NCBI RefSeq assembly: GCF_021732705.1
Contig: NZ_JAKFUM010000009.1
Span: 62,001 to 126,000, forward strand
Length of the DNA stretch: 64,000 bases
Direction: 5' to 3'
DNA from: Nevskia sp.
GTDB taxonomy: Bacteria > Pseudomonadota > Gammaproteobacteria > Nevskiales > Nevskiaceae
Both the position numbers and the translations under genes were made by a program. This document shows, piece after piece, positions 50,187-60,505 of the stretch; the first letter of the stretch is position 1, and the number at the start of each line of letters is the position of its first letter. Under the pieces are notes generated by a model. The model saw only the letters and a list, made by a program, of their open reading frames with translations. It ran no database searches and was not told where the DNA came from.

Positions 50187-50954
50187 TCAGCCCTTCTTCT
50201 TCAGATTCGCCTTGGCCGGCTTGTGATGACGCTGGCGGAAGGCCTCGTACAGGCAGACGGCCGCCGCAACCGACACGTTGAGGCTTTCGATGCGGCCGCC
50301 GTGCATCGGAATGCCGACCACGCGGTCGCAGGTTTCGCGCGTCAGCCGGCGCAGGCCTTCGGCTTCACCGCCCATGACGATCACCAGCGGCCCGGTCAGG
50401 TCGACGTCGTAGATCGACTCGCCGCTTTCGCCGGCGAGGCCGACGACCCAATAGCCGAGCTGCTTCAGCTGTTCGAGCTTGCGCACGAGGTTGGTCACCG
50501 CGACCACCGGCACGCGTTCGGCCGAGCCGGCGGCCGCCGAGCGCACGGCCGGCGTCAGGCCGACGGCGCGATCCTTCGGGATGACCACGGCATCCACCCC
50601 GACAGCATCGGACGTGCGCAGGCAGGCGCCGAGGTTGTGCGGGTCCTGCACGCCATCGAGCACGAGAATGAGGTTATCCGGCGTCGCCGGAAGATCCAGC
50701 ATCTCTTCGCCGCCGAGATCGCTGGCTTCGATCGCCGCGAGCACGCCCTGATGGCGCAGGCCCGGCGCGCGCAGGTCCAGCGTGTCACGCGAGACCTTGC
50801 GCACGGTGATGTTGCGCTTGGCCGCGAGGTCGATCAGCTTTTCGGCGCGGGCATCGCGACGGGTGTCGGCGAGCAGGATCTCGCGCGGCTTGACGCCACC
50901 GTCTTCGATCGCCGCGATGACGGCATGAAAGCCGCCGATATAGGTCTCTGCCAT
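50187..50954 (-). CDS. rlmB: 23S rRNA Gm2251 2'-O-methyltransferase RlmB
   Basis: A 255-aa SPOUT-class (TrmH-like) methyltransferase modifying G2251 in the P loop of 23S rRNA. The N-terminal substrate-binding domain (MAETYIGGFHAVIAAIED) is followed by the knotted SAM domain with LVLDGVQDPHNLGACLRT, IVMGGEAEGLRRL and IPMHGGRIESLNVSVAAAV, the three SPOUT motifs. It normally follows rnr; here three envelope genes intervene. Confidence 0.95.
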   Translation of the reverse strand: MAETYIGGFHAVIAAIEDGGVKPREILLADTRRDARAEKLIDLAAKRNITVRKVSRDTLDLRAPGLRHQGVLAAIEASDLGGEEMLDLPATPDNLILVLDGVQDPHNLGACLRTSDAVGVDAVVIPKDRAVGLTPAVRSAAAGSAERVPVVAVTNLVRKLEQLKQLGYWVVGLAGESGESIYDVDLTGPLVIVMGGEAEGLRRLTRETCDRVVGIPMHGGRIESLNVSVAAAVCLYEAFRQRHHKPAKANLKKKG

Positions 50955-50985
50955 GGCACACCGCTGCTGGGGAACGGCGCGCAGT

Positions 50986-53742
50986 TTAGTCGCTGCGCTC
51001 CGACGCTGCCGCCGATCCTCGCTCCGGCAGCGGCGCGAAATAGCCGGCCACCAGCAGGATCACGCCGACGAACAGGAACGCGGTGATCCGCGCCAAGGTG
51101 CCGGTGCCGGCGGTATCGACCGCGAACAGCTTGATCGCGACGACGACCATCAGCGCCGCCCCGACCAGCCAGACCGCGCGCAGGCCGCGCCGCGCGGCCC
51201 ACCACATCGCGCCGAAACCCACGCCGCTCCAGAACACCGAGAACGAGGCCTGCAGCAGCGCCGAATCGAGCAGCGCCAGCCCTTTCAGCGGCGTGCCGGC
51301 GGCATAGTGCAGACCGCGCACCAAGGCACCGTTGGCCCAGGCAAAGGCTGCGATGGCCGCCAATGTCGGGGCCAGCGCAAGTTCCGCGTGCGGCATCGGC
51401 AACCGCGCCAGCCACTGCCAGTCGACCGGATCACGGCGACGCCACCAGAATACGAGTGCCGCAGCCACTGCCAGCACGCTGAGATCGAGCGGATTCAGCA
51501 GCGGCCATGTCGGCAGTGGCGCGGCATTGCCATTGGCGTACAGGCTGCCGTGAACGATCCACAGCAGCAGCCATGCGGCGATCGGGGCGGCAACACCGTG
51601 CGCGTACAGCCGCGCATGGTGATGCACCGGCCAGCTGCGCGGAAACGCGGCGATCAGCGCCAGCGCAAACGCGGGGGCCAGACCATGGGCGAGCATCTGC
51701 CAGTCGCCGCCGAGCTGATCGCGCAGATGCCAGGCCAGTTCGAGGCTGCCGAGCCAGACCTTCAGCAGCGCCGGCAGCACATGCGCCGCGGGATCGGGCG
51801 GAGTGGCCGCATCGCGCTCCGAGCGCCACAGGCCCCAGTAATGCGCGGCGAGCAGCAGCAGCCAGCCGACCGCCCCGCCCTCGTATGACGGCCGGTGATC
51901 CAGTGCGATGACCATGCCGCCGATCGCGAACAGCAGCGCCGTGGCGTGGCCGAGCCGCTGCAGCCACGGCCAGACCCGCCGATGGGCCAGAGCCGCGAGC
52001 AGTGCCACGGTCAGCGCGCCGAAGGCCAGCGCAAGGCCGGTGGCCCACGGCGAGCGCAGATGCTCGATCTGGCTCAAGCCGGCGAACAGCCACCAGCCAA
52101 GCGCCCAGACCGGCGTCAGCTGCGGCAACAGGCGCTCGCGCGGCGTCAACGCATCCGGCGCAGCGCGGTGCAGCGCGATCGCGCTGAACAGGCCCGCAGC
52201 GGCCAGCAGCAGCGCACCCGGCACGCCGGTCGCGAACGCGCCGTTCGCCACTCCCGCCCGGTCGATCGCGATCAACAGCGAGATGCCGGCCAGCAGCTGG
52301 ATCACGACGCCGAAGCCACGCGTCCACGCGCTGCGCTGGCGCAGGCCCAGCCATATGGCACCCGCGCCTTCGAGCGCCCAGGTCGCGGCCGTGGCCTGAT
52401 CGTCCCAGTACAGCGGCACGGCCAGAGTCAGCAGCACGACACCGATCGCGACGAACGCGGTGCCCGTGGTCTGCCAGTGCTCGCGCCCGCTGCGCAGCAG
52501 CCCTGCGGCGACCAGCAGATAGAACAGGCCAAACCCGGCCGAACTGATCGCCAGCCCGTGCGCGAAGTCGATCACGAGGCTTGCCTGCAGCGACAGCACG
52601 ATCGCCGGCAGTCCGAAGATCAAGGTGCCGGATACCGCGCCGCGCCGCGGCCCGCTGCGCGCCGACAGCACCGTCACCAGCACATACATCCCGAAGAACA
52701 GCAGCAGGAAGCATTCGAAACTCGCGAACCATTCCGGGCGATACGCCGTGGCTCGCCACAGAGACGTGATCACGAAGGTGAACACGAAGCCGAGCAGGTT
52801 CAGCAGCGCCCAGCCGCGGAACGCCGCCACCGTGAACACGCCGAGGTTCAGCACCGTGTAGTAGCCGAACAGCGCGAGATGACTGCCGTCGCCACCCAGC
52901 AGCAGCGGAGCCGCGAAACCGCCGGCAAACCCGATCACGGCCAGCGGCAGCGCGTTCTGGGTCACCGCCAGACCGGCCGATGCGCCGGCGACGATGACCA
53001 GCAGCGCGAACGCGAACGTCGGCGGCAGCAGTTGATACAGCCGCAGCGCCGCCAGCACCGTCAGATACAACAGCGCCAACCCGCCACCTTGCAGGGTCAG
53101 CGCGTACGACGTCAGCGTCGACCGCAGGCGCCAGCCAAAGCCGATCATCGCGAGCGCACCGGCCGACAAACCCGCCAGCCGCAGTTCGACCGGCAGATAG
53201 CCGGCTTCGGCGGCATAGCGGATGAGGTACACCGCGCCGATGAACGTGATCAGCACGCCGAGGCGCGCCAGCGGGTTGCCGCCTTTCGCCCAGTCGATGC
53301 AGCGATCGAGCAGCGACGGCGCGGCAGGCGCGCGCGACGCGTCTGAAGCGGTGGCGGTGCTGGGCCGTGTCGGCGGCGGCACAGCACTCGTCGATTCGAC
53401 TGTGGCCACCGGCTCGGCCCAACCGGCCGATTGCCGCGTCATCGGAACGGATGGCGCTATCGGCGATACCGGCGCTGTCGGTGCGGCAGCGGTCGCCGGC
53501 TCGACAGACGTCGGCACGACGGCTTCAGCCGCAGCCTCGGGGAATGATCGCGAGGCCTTCGTCAACCGCGCGTTCAGCGCATCGACTTCCTGTTCCAAGC
53601 CGCGCAACCGCCCGAACAGCCAGCCGCACAGCGCGCCAAGCCAGAACGCCTGCACCTGTTCGAGGAGGCCGGCCGCCAGCGCCCCGAACAGCAGGATCCA
53701 GCCGATCGGGAAGCTGCGCGTCATCCGGGTCATGGTCGGCAT
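50986..53742 (-). CDS. DUF2339 multi-spanning membrane protein
   Basis: A very large polytopic membrane protein of the DUF2339 family (about 918 aa from the ATG at 53742). A first helix (GWILLFGALAAGLLEQ) is followed by a short coiled-coil (LEQEVDALNARLTKA) and an Ala/Pro/Thr-rich linker of about 80 residues. At least 25 hydrophobic segments follow, beginning with RCIDWAKGGNPLARLGVLITFIG, the family signature. Function is unknown; the family is widespread in proteobacterial envelopes. The start is uncertain: in-frame ATGs at 53769, 53742, 53733 and 53724 lack a clear Shine-Dalgarno, and the frame is open to 53805. It sits between rlmB and rnr, breaking their usual adjacency. Confidence 0.82.
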   Translation of the reverse strand: MPTMTRMTRSFPIGWILLFGALAAGLLEQVQAFWLGALCGWLFGRLRGLEQEVDALNARLTKASRSFPEAAAEAVVPTSVEPATAAAPTAPVSPIAPSVPMTRQSAGWAEPVATVESTSAVPPPTRPSTATASDASRAPAAPSLLDRCIDWAKGGNPLARLGVLITFIGAVYLIRYAAEAGYLPVELRLAGLSAGALAMIGFGWRLRSTLTSYALTLQGGGLALLYLTVLAALRLYQLLPPTFAFALLVIVAGASAGLAVTQNALPLAVIGFAGGFAAPLLLGGDGSHLALFGYYTVLNLGVFTVAAFRGWALLNLLGFVFTFVITSLWRATAYRPEWFASFECFLLLFFGMYVLVTVLSARSGPRRGAVSGTLIFGLPAIVLSLQASLVIDFAHGLAISSAGFGLFYLLVAAGLLRSGREHWQTTGTAFVAIGVVLLTLAVPLYWDDQATAATWALEGAGAIWLGLRQRSAWTRGFGVVIQLLAGISLLIAIDRAGVANGAFATGVPGALLLAAAGLFSAIALHRAAPDALTPRERLLPQLTPVWALGWWLFAGLSQIEHLRSPWATGLALAFGALTVALLAALAHRRVWPWLQRLGHATALLFAIGGMVIALDHRPSYEGGAVGWLLLLAAHYWGLWRSERDAATPPDPAAHVLPALLKVWLGSLELAWHLRDQLGGDWQMLAHGLAPAFALALIAAFPRSWPVHHHARLYAHGVAAPIAAWLLLWIVHGSLYANGNAAPLPTWPLLNPLDLSVLAVAAALVFWWRRRDPVDWQWLARLPMPHAELALAPTLAAIAAFAWANGALVRGLHYAAGTPLKGLALLDSALLQASFSVFWSGVGFGAMWWAARRGLRAVWLVGAALMVVVAIKLFAVDTAGTGTLARITAFLFVGVILLVAGYFAPLPERGSAAASERSD

Positions 53743-53820
53743 CGGAAAGTCGGTCGGCGGGCTGCCCATGCAACGACGGCATGTCGCGTCAACCGCGCGA
53801 TGCACCTGTTGCGCGGCGCA

Positions 53821-54312
53821 TCAGGCCACTTTGCGAGCATGCCACCAAGCCGCGTACGGGTGGTCCGGCCGCACGTGTTGATCGAGGAAGTTCTGCAACG
53901 GCGCTGGATCATCGATCCAGGCGCTCGCGAGCACCATGCCGCCGTCACGGTCGAACAGCCGCAGCTGCGGGAATCCGCCACCTTCGAAGTACTGCACTCT
54001 CAAAACCTCTTCGTAGCGAATGAACTTCTTCCGACCCAGAATCGGGGAATGTCCATGAATGCCCATCGCTGACAGCCTGACGGACACCATCCGCGACAAG
54101 GCGGCCATTGCAGCAGCGCTCGCGACAACGCACACCGGCCCCCAGAACGACAGTCGACGGATCATCTCCGGCAGGTCAGGTGCATCAGTGGCGCCTTGGA
54201 GATGCGGCAGAACATAGGCCACAACCGATGCACCGAGAAGCATGCCCAAGGCCAAGGACGCACCGTGCTTCGCAGCCCCGCGCAACGACACCTTGAACCT
54301 GCGGACTTCCAT
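53821..54312 (-). CDS. hypothetical membrane protein with PH-like domain
   Basis: A 163-aa protein with two predicted membrane helices (about residues 14-36 and 56-74) followed by a cytoplasmic beta-rich domain (LSAMGIHGHSPILGRKKF, IRYEEVLRVQYF, LRLFDRDGG) that resembles a bacterial PH-like fold. The ATG at 54312 is preferred because AGGAA lies about 7 nt upstream; an ATG at 54327 is also possible. No family is named with confidence. It lies between the OmpA-like lipoprotein gene and the DUF2339 gene on the same strand. Confidence 0.65.
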   Translation of the reverse strand: MEVRRFKVSLRGAAKHGASLALGMLLGASVVAYVLPHLQGATDAPDLPEMIRRLSFWGPVCVVASAAAMAALSRMVSVRLSAMGIHGHSPILGRKKFIRYEEVLRVQYFEGGGFPQLRLFDRDGGMVLASAWIDDPAPLQNFLDQHVRPDHPYAAWWHARKVA

Positions 54313-54334
54313 GCCCGGTTCCTGCATGGCGGGT

Positions 54335-54970
54335 TCAGCGCGCGCCTTCTGGCGGCATCCAGGCCCTCACTTCGCGGCCTTCGATGATCGGCGCGAACAC
54401 CAGTTCGACGCGGCGGGTGGCGCCATCGCGCGCGGCGCGGCCTTCGGCGCGGAGCCGGCCGCCGGCGACACCCTGACCGGACAGATACGCCGCGACCGCC
54501 GTCGCGCGGCGTTCGGCCAGGCCGGCATCGGCTTCGGCATCGCTGTGACCGATCACGTGGATGACCCAGGCGCCGGCGCTGCGGCTGGCCACGACCGCAT
54601 CGGCCAGCGGCAGCAACAGTTCCGGTCTCAACTGCGCACTGCCGACTTCGAATGCGAGATCGGCATCGAGCAGCACCCGCGTCGGGCGATCCTTCGCCGT
54701 CAGCAGCTTGCAGGCAGCCTTGCAGCCGGCGAGCTTCCCCGCCAAGGCCGCGTTGAAGGCGCTGATCACGGCCGCGGACTGCGCCTCGCCGATTGCGCCA
54801 ACGGTCTGGAACGCGGTCGGAAACGATACCGGTGCTTGGGCCGTTGCGACCGGCGCAGGACCGGCGATGGCCACTGCGTCCGGCGCGGTCGCTGGCTGGC
54901 TGGCGCAGCCGGCCAGCGCAACGGCACCCGCCAGCATCAGCATGCGGAAGCTGTACTTGACGGTCTGCAT
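54335..54970 (-). CDS. OmpA-like lipoprotein
   Basis: A 211-aa outer-membrane-type lipoprotein. The signal peptide ends in a lipobox LAGC with the lipidated cysteine at C22. A low-complexity Ala/Pro linker and a helical region (containing a CKAAC pair) lead to a C-terminal OmpA-like peptidoglycan-binding domain: FEVGSAQLRPELLLPLADAV, HVIGHSDAEAD, LAERRATAVAAYLSGQGV and GRLRAEGRA. No residue runs after +1 suggest an inner-membrane retention signal. It starts 5 bp after the rnr stop, so it is probably in the rnr transcript. It may stabilise outer membrane-peptidoglycan contact. Confidence 0.83.
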   Translation of the reverse strand: MQTVKYSFRMLMLAGAVALAGCASQPATAPDAVAIAGPAPVATAQAPVSFPTAFQTVGAIGEAQSAAVISAFNAALAGKLAGCKAACKLLTAKDRPTRVLLDADLAFEVGSAQLRPELLLPLADAVVASRSAGAWVIHVIGHSDAEADAGLAERRATAVAAYLSGQGVAGGRLRAEGRAARDGATRRVELVFAPIIEGREVRAWMPPEGAR

Positions 54971-54975
54971 CGGGA

Positions 54976-57471
54976 TCACCGGCGCCGCCCTCCGCGACCG
55001 CCGCCACCGGACTTCGGCTTGCCACCGTCGCGCGCGGCATCGCGACGCGGGTTGCGGCCATCGTCGCGACCGCCGCCGTGACCGGTGTCGTTCGAGCCGG
55101 ATTTGCCGCCCTTCTCGACGATCTCCAGATCGATCTTGCGCTCGTCCAGGCTGACCCGGACCACTTTCACCCGGATCTTCTGACCGAGCGCGTAGACGGT
55201 CTTCGAGCGGCTGCCGACCAAGCGCTGGTGCTTGGCCTCGTACTCGTAGAAATCGCCCTTCAGCTGCGAGACATGCAGCATGCCTTCGATGTACAGGCCG
55301 ACCAGATCGACGAACAGGCCGAACGGCGCCACGCTGGCCACGATGCCGTCGAAGTCCTCGCCCACGCGGTGGCGCATGAACTCGCACTTGAGCCAAGTGT
55401 TGACGTCGCGCGTGGCGTCATCGGCGCGGCGCTCGGCCATCGAGCAATGCGCACCCAGCGCTTCCATCTCCGGCAGCGTGTAGGTGAAGGTCTTGGGCTT
55501 GCCCTTGGCGATGACGTGCTTGATCGCCCTGTGCAGCAGCAGATCGGGATAGCGGCGGATCGGGCTCGTGAAGTGCACGTAGTGCGTCAGCGCCAGACCG
55601 AAGTGACCGTCATTGGCCGGCTGATAGCGCGCCTGCATCAGCGAACGCAGCATCACGGTCTGGATCAGGCTCGCATCCTCGCGGCCCTTCACGCTGGCCA
55701 GCAAGGTCGCGTAATCCTTCGCCACCGGCGTTTCGCCGCCACCGAGGCGCAGGCCGCGGCCAGCGAGGAACTCGCGCAGGATCGATACCTTGTCGCCGTC
55801 CGGCATCTGATGCACGCGGTACAGCGCCGGCATCTTGTGCTTGTCGACCAGCAAGGCACCCTGCACGTTCGCCGCGATCATGCATTCCTCGATCAGGCGA
55901 TGGGCGACATTGCGCTGCACCGGCACAATCTTCTCGATCTTGCGGCCTTCGCCGAACACGATCTTGGTTTCCGTGCCTTCGAAGTCGATCGCGCCGCGGG
56001 CTTCGCGGGCGGCGAACAGCGCTTCGAAGACATCCTTGAGTGTGTTCAGCGGCTTCAGCAGTTCCGGCTGCGCTCGCGCCTGCTCGCAGTCGGGGTTTTC
56101 CAGCATCGCAGCGACGTCGTCATAGATCAGCCGCGCCTTCGAGCGCATGACCGCCGGGTAGAAGGTGGACTTGCTGACCTCGCCGTCCTTGGCCACGCGC
56201 ATCTCGCAGACCATGCACAGGCGATCGACCTTCGGGTTCAGCGAGCACAGGCCGTTCGACAGCGCTTCCGGCAGCATCGGAATGACGTTGTTCGGGAAAT
56301 ACACTGAGGTGCCGCGCTCGGTCGCTTCGGCATCGAGTGCCGAACCCGGCGTGACATAGGCGGAAACATCGGCGATCGCCACCCACAGCTTCCAGCCGCC
56401 GCCGCGCCAGCCCTTGACCGGCTCGGCGTAGACCGCGTCGTCGAAGTCGCGGGCATCGGCACCGTCGATGGTCATCAGACCCAGCTCGCGCAGATCGACG
56501 CGATCGCCCCACTGCGCCGGCGTCACCACCGGGCCGAAAGCCTCGGCTTCGGCTTCGACGCCTTCCGGCCACTCGAACGGCAGCTTGTGGGCGCGAATTG
56601 CCGCGGCGATCTCCATGCCCGGCGCCATGTGGTCGCCCAGGATCTCGACCACCTTGCCGACCGGCATCGTGCGATCGCCCGGAGGCGCGGTCAGCTCGGC
56701 CACGACCATCTGACCGGGCTTGGCACCGCCCAGCGCACTGGCGGGCACCACGAGTTCCGGATTCTTCGGATTGCTCGGGATCACGGTGAAGATGCCGCCA
56801 CCGCCGATGCTCGAGGCATGCAGGCGACCCACCACCTGGGTGGTGCCGCGTTCGAGCACATCGACCAGCGAGCCTTCGCGGCGGCCGCGGGCATCGGTGC
56901 CGGTGATGCGCACGCGCACGCGGTCGCCGTTCATCAGGGAATTCATCTGGCGCGGTGACAGGAACACGTCGCCGGACTTGTCGCCCGGTGCCGCGCCATC
57001 GGGCTGGACGAAGCCGTAGCCATCGCGATGCGCCAGCACCTTGCCGTCGACCAGAATGCCGGAGCGCGGCACCGCTTCGATGGTCTCGCCGCTTTCGGTC
57101 AGCACCGGGCGATAGGCGCCGCGACGATCCGCCGCTTCGAGCTGGCCTTCGCGCGCCATCGCAACCAGACGCTTGGTGAACGCTTCCTGCTCGTTGAGCT
57201 TCTTCAGGCCGAAATGCGCGATCAGCTCGTCGAGCGTCATCGGCTCGGCGGAATCGACCAGCGTCTTCAGGATGTGGTTGCGGCTCGGCAGCGGACTGGC
57301 GTAGCGCGTCGACTCGGCCGCGAACTCGGCGTCGGCGGAGCGCCAGTCGCTGGGCTCCGGCGCGCTCTTGCGGCCCCAGTTGAAGCCGCCGGTCTTGGCC
57401 TTCTTCGGCATCACGGGTGTCTTGTCGTCGGCGCCGTCGCGGCGTCCCGAATTATTTTTCGATTTCTTCAT
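54976..57471 (-). CDS. rnr: ribonuclease R
   Basis: An 831-aa 3'-5' exoribonuclease degrading structured RNA. An N-terminal helix-turn-helix (MTLDELIAHFGLKKLNEQEA), two cold-shock domains (RSGILVDGKVLAHRDGYGFV and following), the RNB catalytic domain with the metal-binding DGADARDFDDAVYAE, and an S1 domain (GEDFDGIVASVAPFGLFVDL) are in order. The C-terminal tail is Gly/Arg/Lys-rich (GGGGRGGRRR). The start ATG at 57471 is embedded in the -35 region of the divergent tRNA-Leu promoter. Confidence 0.95.
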   Translation of the reverse strand: MKKSKNNSGRRDGADDKTPVMPKKAKTGGFNWGRKSAPEPSDWRSADAEFAAESTRYASPLPSRNHILKTLVDSAEPMTLDELIAHFGLKKLNEQEAFTKRLVAMAREGQLEAADRRGAYRPVLTESGETIEAVPRSGILVDGKVLAHRDGYGFVQPDGAAPGDKSGDVFLSPRQMNSLMNGDRVRVRITGTDARGRREGSLVDVLERGTTQVVGRLHASSIGGGGIFTVIPSNPKNPELVVPASALGGAKPGQMVVAELTAPPGDRTMPVGKVVEILGDHMAPGMEIAAAIRAHKLPFEWPEGVEAEAEAFGPVVTPAQWGDRVDLRELGLMTIDGADARDFDDAVYAEPVKGWRGGGWKLWVAIADVSAYVTPGSALDAEATERGTSVYFPNNVIPMLPEALSNGLCSLNPKVDRLCMVCEMRVAKDGEVSKSTFYPAVMRSKARLIYDDVAAMLENPDCEQARAQPELLKPLNTLKDVFEALFAAREARGAIDFEGTETKIVFGEGRKIEKIVPVQRNVAHRLIEECMIAANVQGALLVDKHKMPALYRVHQMPDGDKVSILREFLAGRGLRLGGGETPVAKDYATLLASVKGREDASLIQTVMLRSLMQARYQPANDGHFGLALTHYVHFTSPIRRYPDLLLHRAIKHVIAKGKPKTFTYTLPEMEALGAHCSMAERRADDATRDVNTWLKCEFMRHRVGEDFDGIVASVAPFGLFVDLVGLYIEGMLHVSQLKGDFYEYEAKHQRLVGSRSKTVYALGQKIRVKVVRVSLDERKIDLEIVEKGGKSGSNDTGHGGGRDDGRNPRRDAARDGGKPKSGGGGRGGRRR

Positions 57472-57499
57472 TGACAGACCCCCCGGGTCTGATTAATCT
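57471..57499 (+). promoter_or_regulatory. promoter of tRNA-Leu, overlapping the rnr start codon
   Basis: A perfect -35 TTGACA (57471-57476), a 17-bp spacer and a weak -10 TAATCT (57494-57499), then a GC-rich discriminator (GCGCGCCC). The first T of the -35 is the complement of the A of the rnr ATG. Confidence 0.65.
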
Positions 57500-57510
57500 G
57501 CGCGCCCTGA

Positions 57511-57595
<85 letters not shown>

Positions 57596-57620
57596 TCTTA
57601 TAAAGCGGTTGAAGCATCTC

Positions 57621-57650
57621 AAGGCCACCCTCGCGGTGGCCTTTTTCTTT
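57621..57650 (+). terminator. rho-independent terminator of tRNA-Leu
   Basis: AAGGCCACC (57621-57629) pairs with GGTGGCCTT (57635-57643) around CTCGC, followed by TTTCTTTT. Confidence 0.85.
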
Positions 57651-57751
57651 TGTCACTTCGTTCAAACCTCTCAAGAATCCTGTTTCCCGTTGTGGGGCAT
57701 GCCGCGGCGAGCCTGTGCCCGCCGCGGTCCCGATGAATCGATTGCGCGCGC

Positions 57752-59269
<1,518 letters not shown>

Positions 59270-60226
59270 TCAGCGCTGGCCGAGCCGAAGCAGTTCGTTG
59301 ACATCGGCCGAAAAGCCGGTGGCCGGCCGCGCGCCGCGCTCGCCATCGAAGCGGCCGCCACGCGCCACCTCGCGGCCGTGTCCCGGCACGAAGGCCGCGA
59401 ACACAAGCCCCGACTGATAGCGATAACCGCGCAGCTCGGCCAGATCGATGTGCAGCGGTGCTGCGTGCGGCAGTGCCGCCAGATGCGCGGCCGCCTGCTC
59501 CAGCGATGACAGCGCATCGGCAATCGCGGGATCGACCGTATCCAGTGTCTGCCGCGCGCGTTGCAGCACGCTGACATCGCCGTTCAGATCCATCAGCGCC
59601 GACAGGTTTCGTGCCACCGCCGCCGGCAGCGATCGCGCGGCGGCGAACTCCCGCAGGTCCGGCTGCGACTTGCGCTGCAGGATGTCGAACACCGCGCTTT
59701 CGTCGTCGGCATCGAGCTGCAGGCGTGCCGCCAGCGCGCGGAAGATGCCGACGTGGCCGAGATCGACATGGGCATCGTCGATGCCGGCCAGCCGCAAGGT
59801 GTCGAGCATCAGCCGCAGGATCTCGAGATCGGCGTCGAGCGAGGCATCGCCGAACACTTCGCAGCCCACCTGGCGCGGCGCCCGCGAGCCGCCCAGGCTG
59901 TCCGGGCTGGCGCGCAGCACGGTGCCGAGGTAGCACAGGCGCACCACCGGCACGTCGCTGAAGTGTCGGGCAGCAATGCGCGCCGCCTGCGGCGTCATGT
60001 CGGCGCGCAGGCCGAGCAGACGGCCGCCGACCGGATCGGTCAGCTTGAAGGTCTGGTCTTCGAGATCGCGTCCGGCGCCGCTCAGCAGCGTGTCGAGATG
60101 CTCGATCAGCGGCGGCAGGATCAGCTCGTAGGACTGCGAGCGGTAGTGGTCCAGCAGGGCACGACGCAGCGCTTCGACGCGCCAAGCCGTGTTCGGCAGC
60201 GCTTCTTCAACGCCGTCGGGAAGCAT
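59270..60226 (-). CDS. hisZ: ATP phosphoribosyltransferase regulatory subunit HisZ
   Basis: A 318-aa HisRS-like protein that activates the short form of HisG in histidine biosynthesis. MLPDGVEEALPNTAWRVEAL, LTDPVGGRLLGLRADMTPQA (class II motif 2) and YLGTVLRASPD are typical; the C-terminus lacks the anticodon-binding domain of true HisRS. Retention of VARGGRFDG and GFSADVNELLRL agrees with HisZ. Start ATG at 60226. It implies that the genome encodes a short HisG elsewhere. Confidence 0.93.
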   Translation of the reverse strand: MLPDGVEEALPNTAWRVEALRRALLDHYRSQSYELILPPLIEHLDTLLSGAGRDLEDQTFKLTDPVGGRLLGLRADMTPQAARIAARHFSDVPVVRLCYLGTVLRASPDSLGGSRAPRQVGCEVFGDASLDADLEILRLMLDTLRLAGIDDAHVDLGHVGIFRALAARLQLDADDESAVFDILQRKSQPDLREFAAARSLPAAVARNLSALMDLNGDVSVLQRARQTLDTVDPAIADALSSLEQAAAHLAALPHAAPLHIDLAELRGYRYQSGLVFAAFVPGHGREVARGGRFDGERGARPATGFSADVNELLRLGQR

Positions 60227-60266
60227 CCAGAGTCGTGTCACGGTGCGATCAAGGTGGAGGCGCGCA

Positions 60267-60461
60267 TCAGCTCGCCCAGTGAATCCATTGCAGCAAGACC
60301 AGTCCCGCCAGCATCGCTGCCAGACCGGCACCGCGCAGCCAGCGATCCGGCAGTCCCGCGAGCCGGATGTAGGCCTCCTTCGACGACGCCGGTGCCAGAA
60401 ACGGCAAGATGCCTTCCAGCACCAGCATCAGCGCGGCCGCCCGCATCAGGTCGAGCCACAT
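60267..60461 (-). CDS. DUF2065 (YjeT-like) small membrane protein
   Basis: A 64-aa protein with two hydrophobic helices (LMRAAALMLVLEGILPFLA and GAGLAAMLAGLVLLQWI) and the DUF2065 pattern KEAYIRLAGLPDRWLRGAG between them. YjeT normally lies between hflC and purA, as here (44 bp after hflC). Function unknown. Confidence 0.85.
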   Translation of the reverse strand: MWLDLMRAAALMLVLEGILPFLAPASSKEAYIRLAGLPDRWLRGAGLAAMLAGLVLLQWIHWAS

Positions 60462-60505
60462 GCGGCGTGCCGACAGCGCTCAGGCGCGACGATCGCAGCC
60501 ATCGT

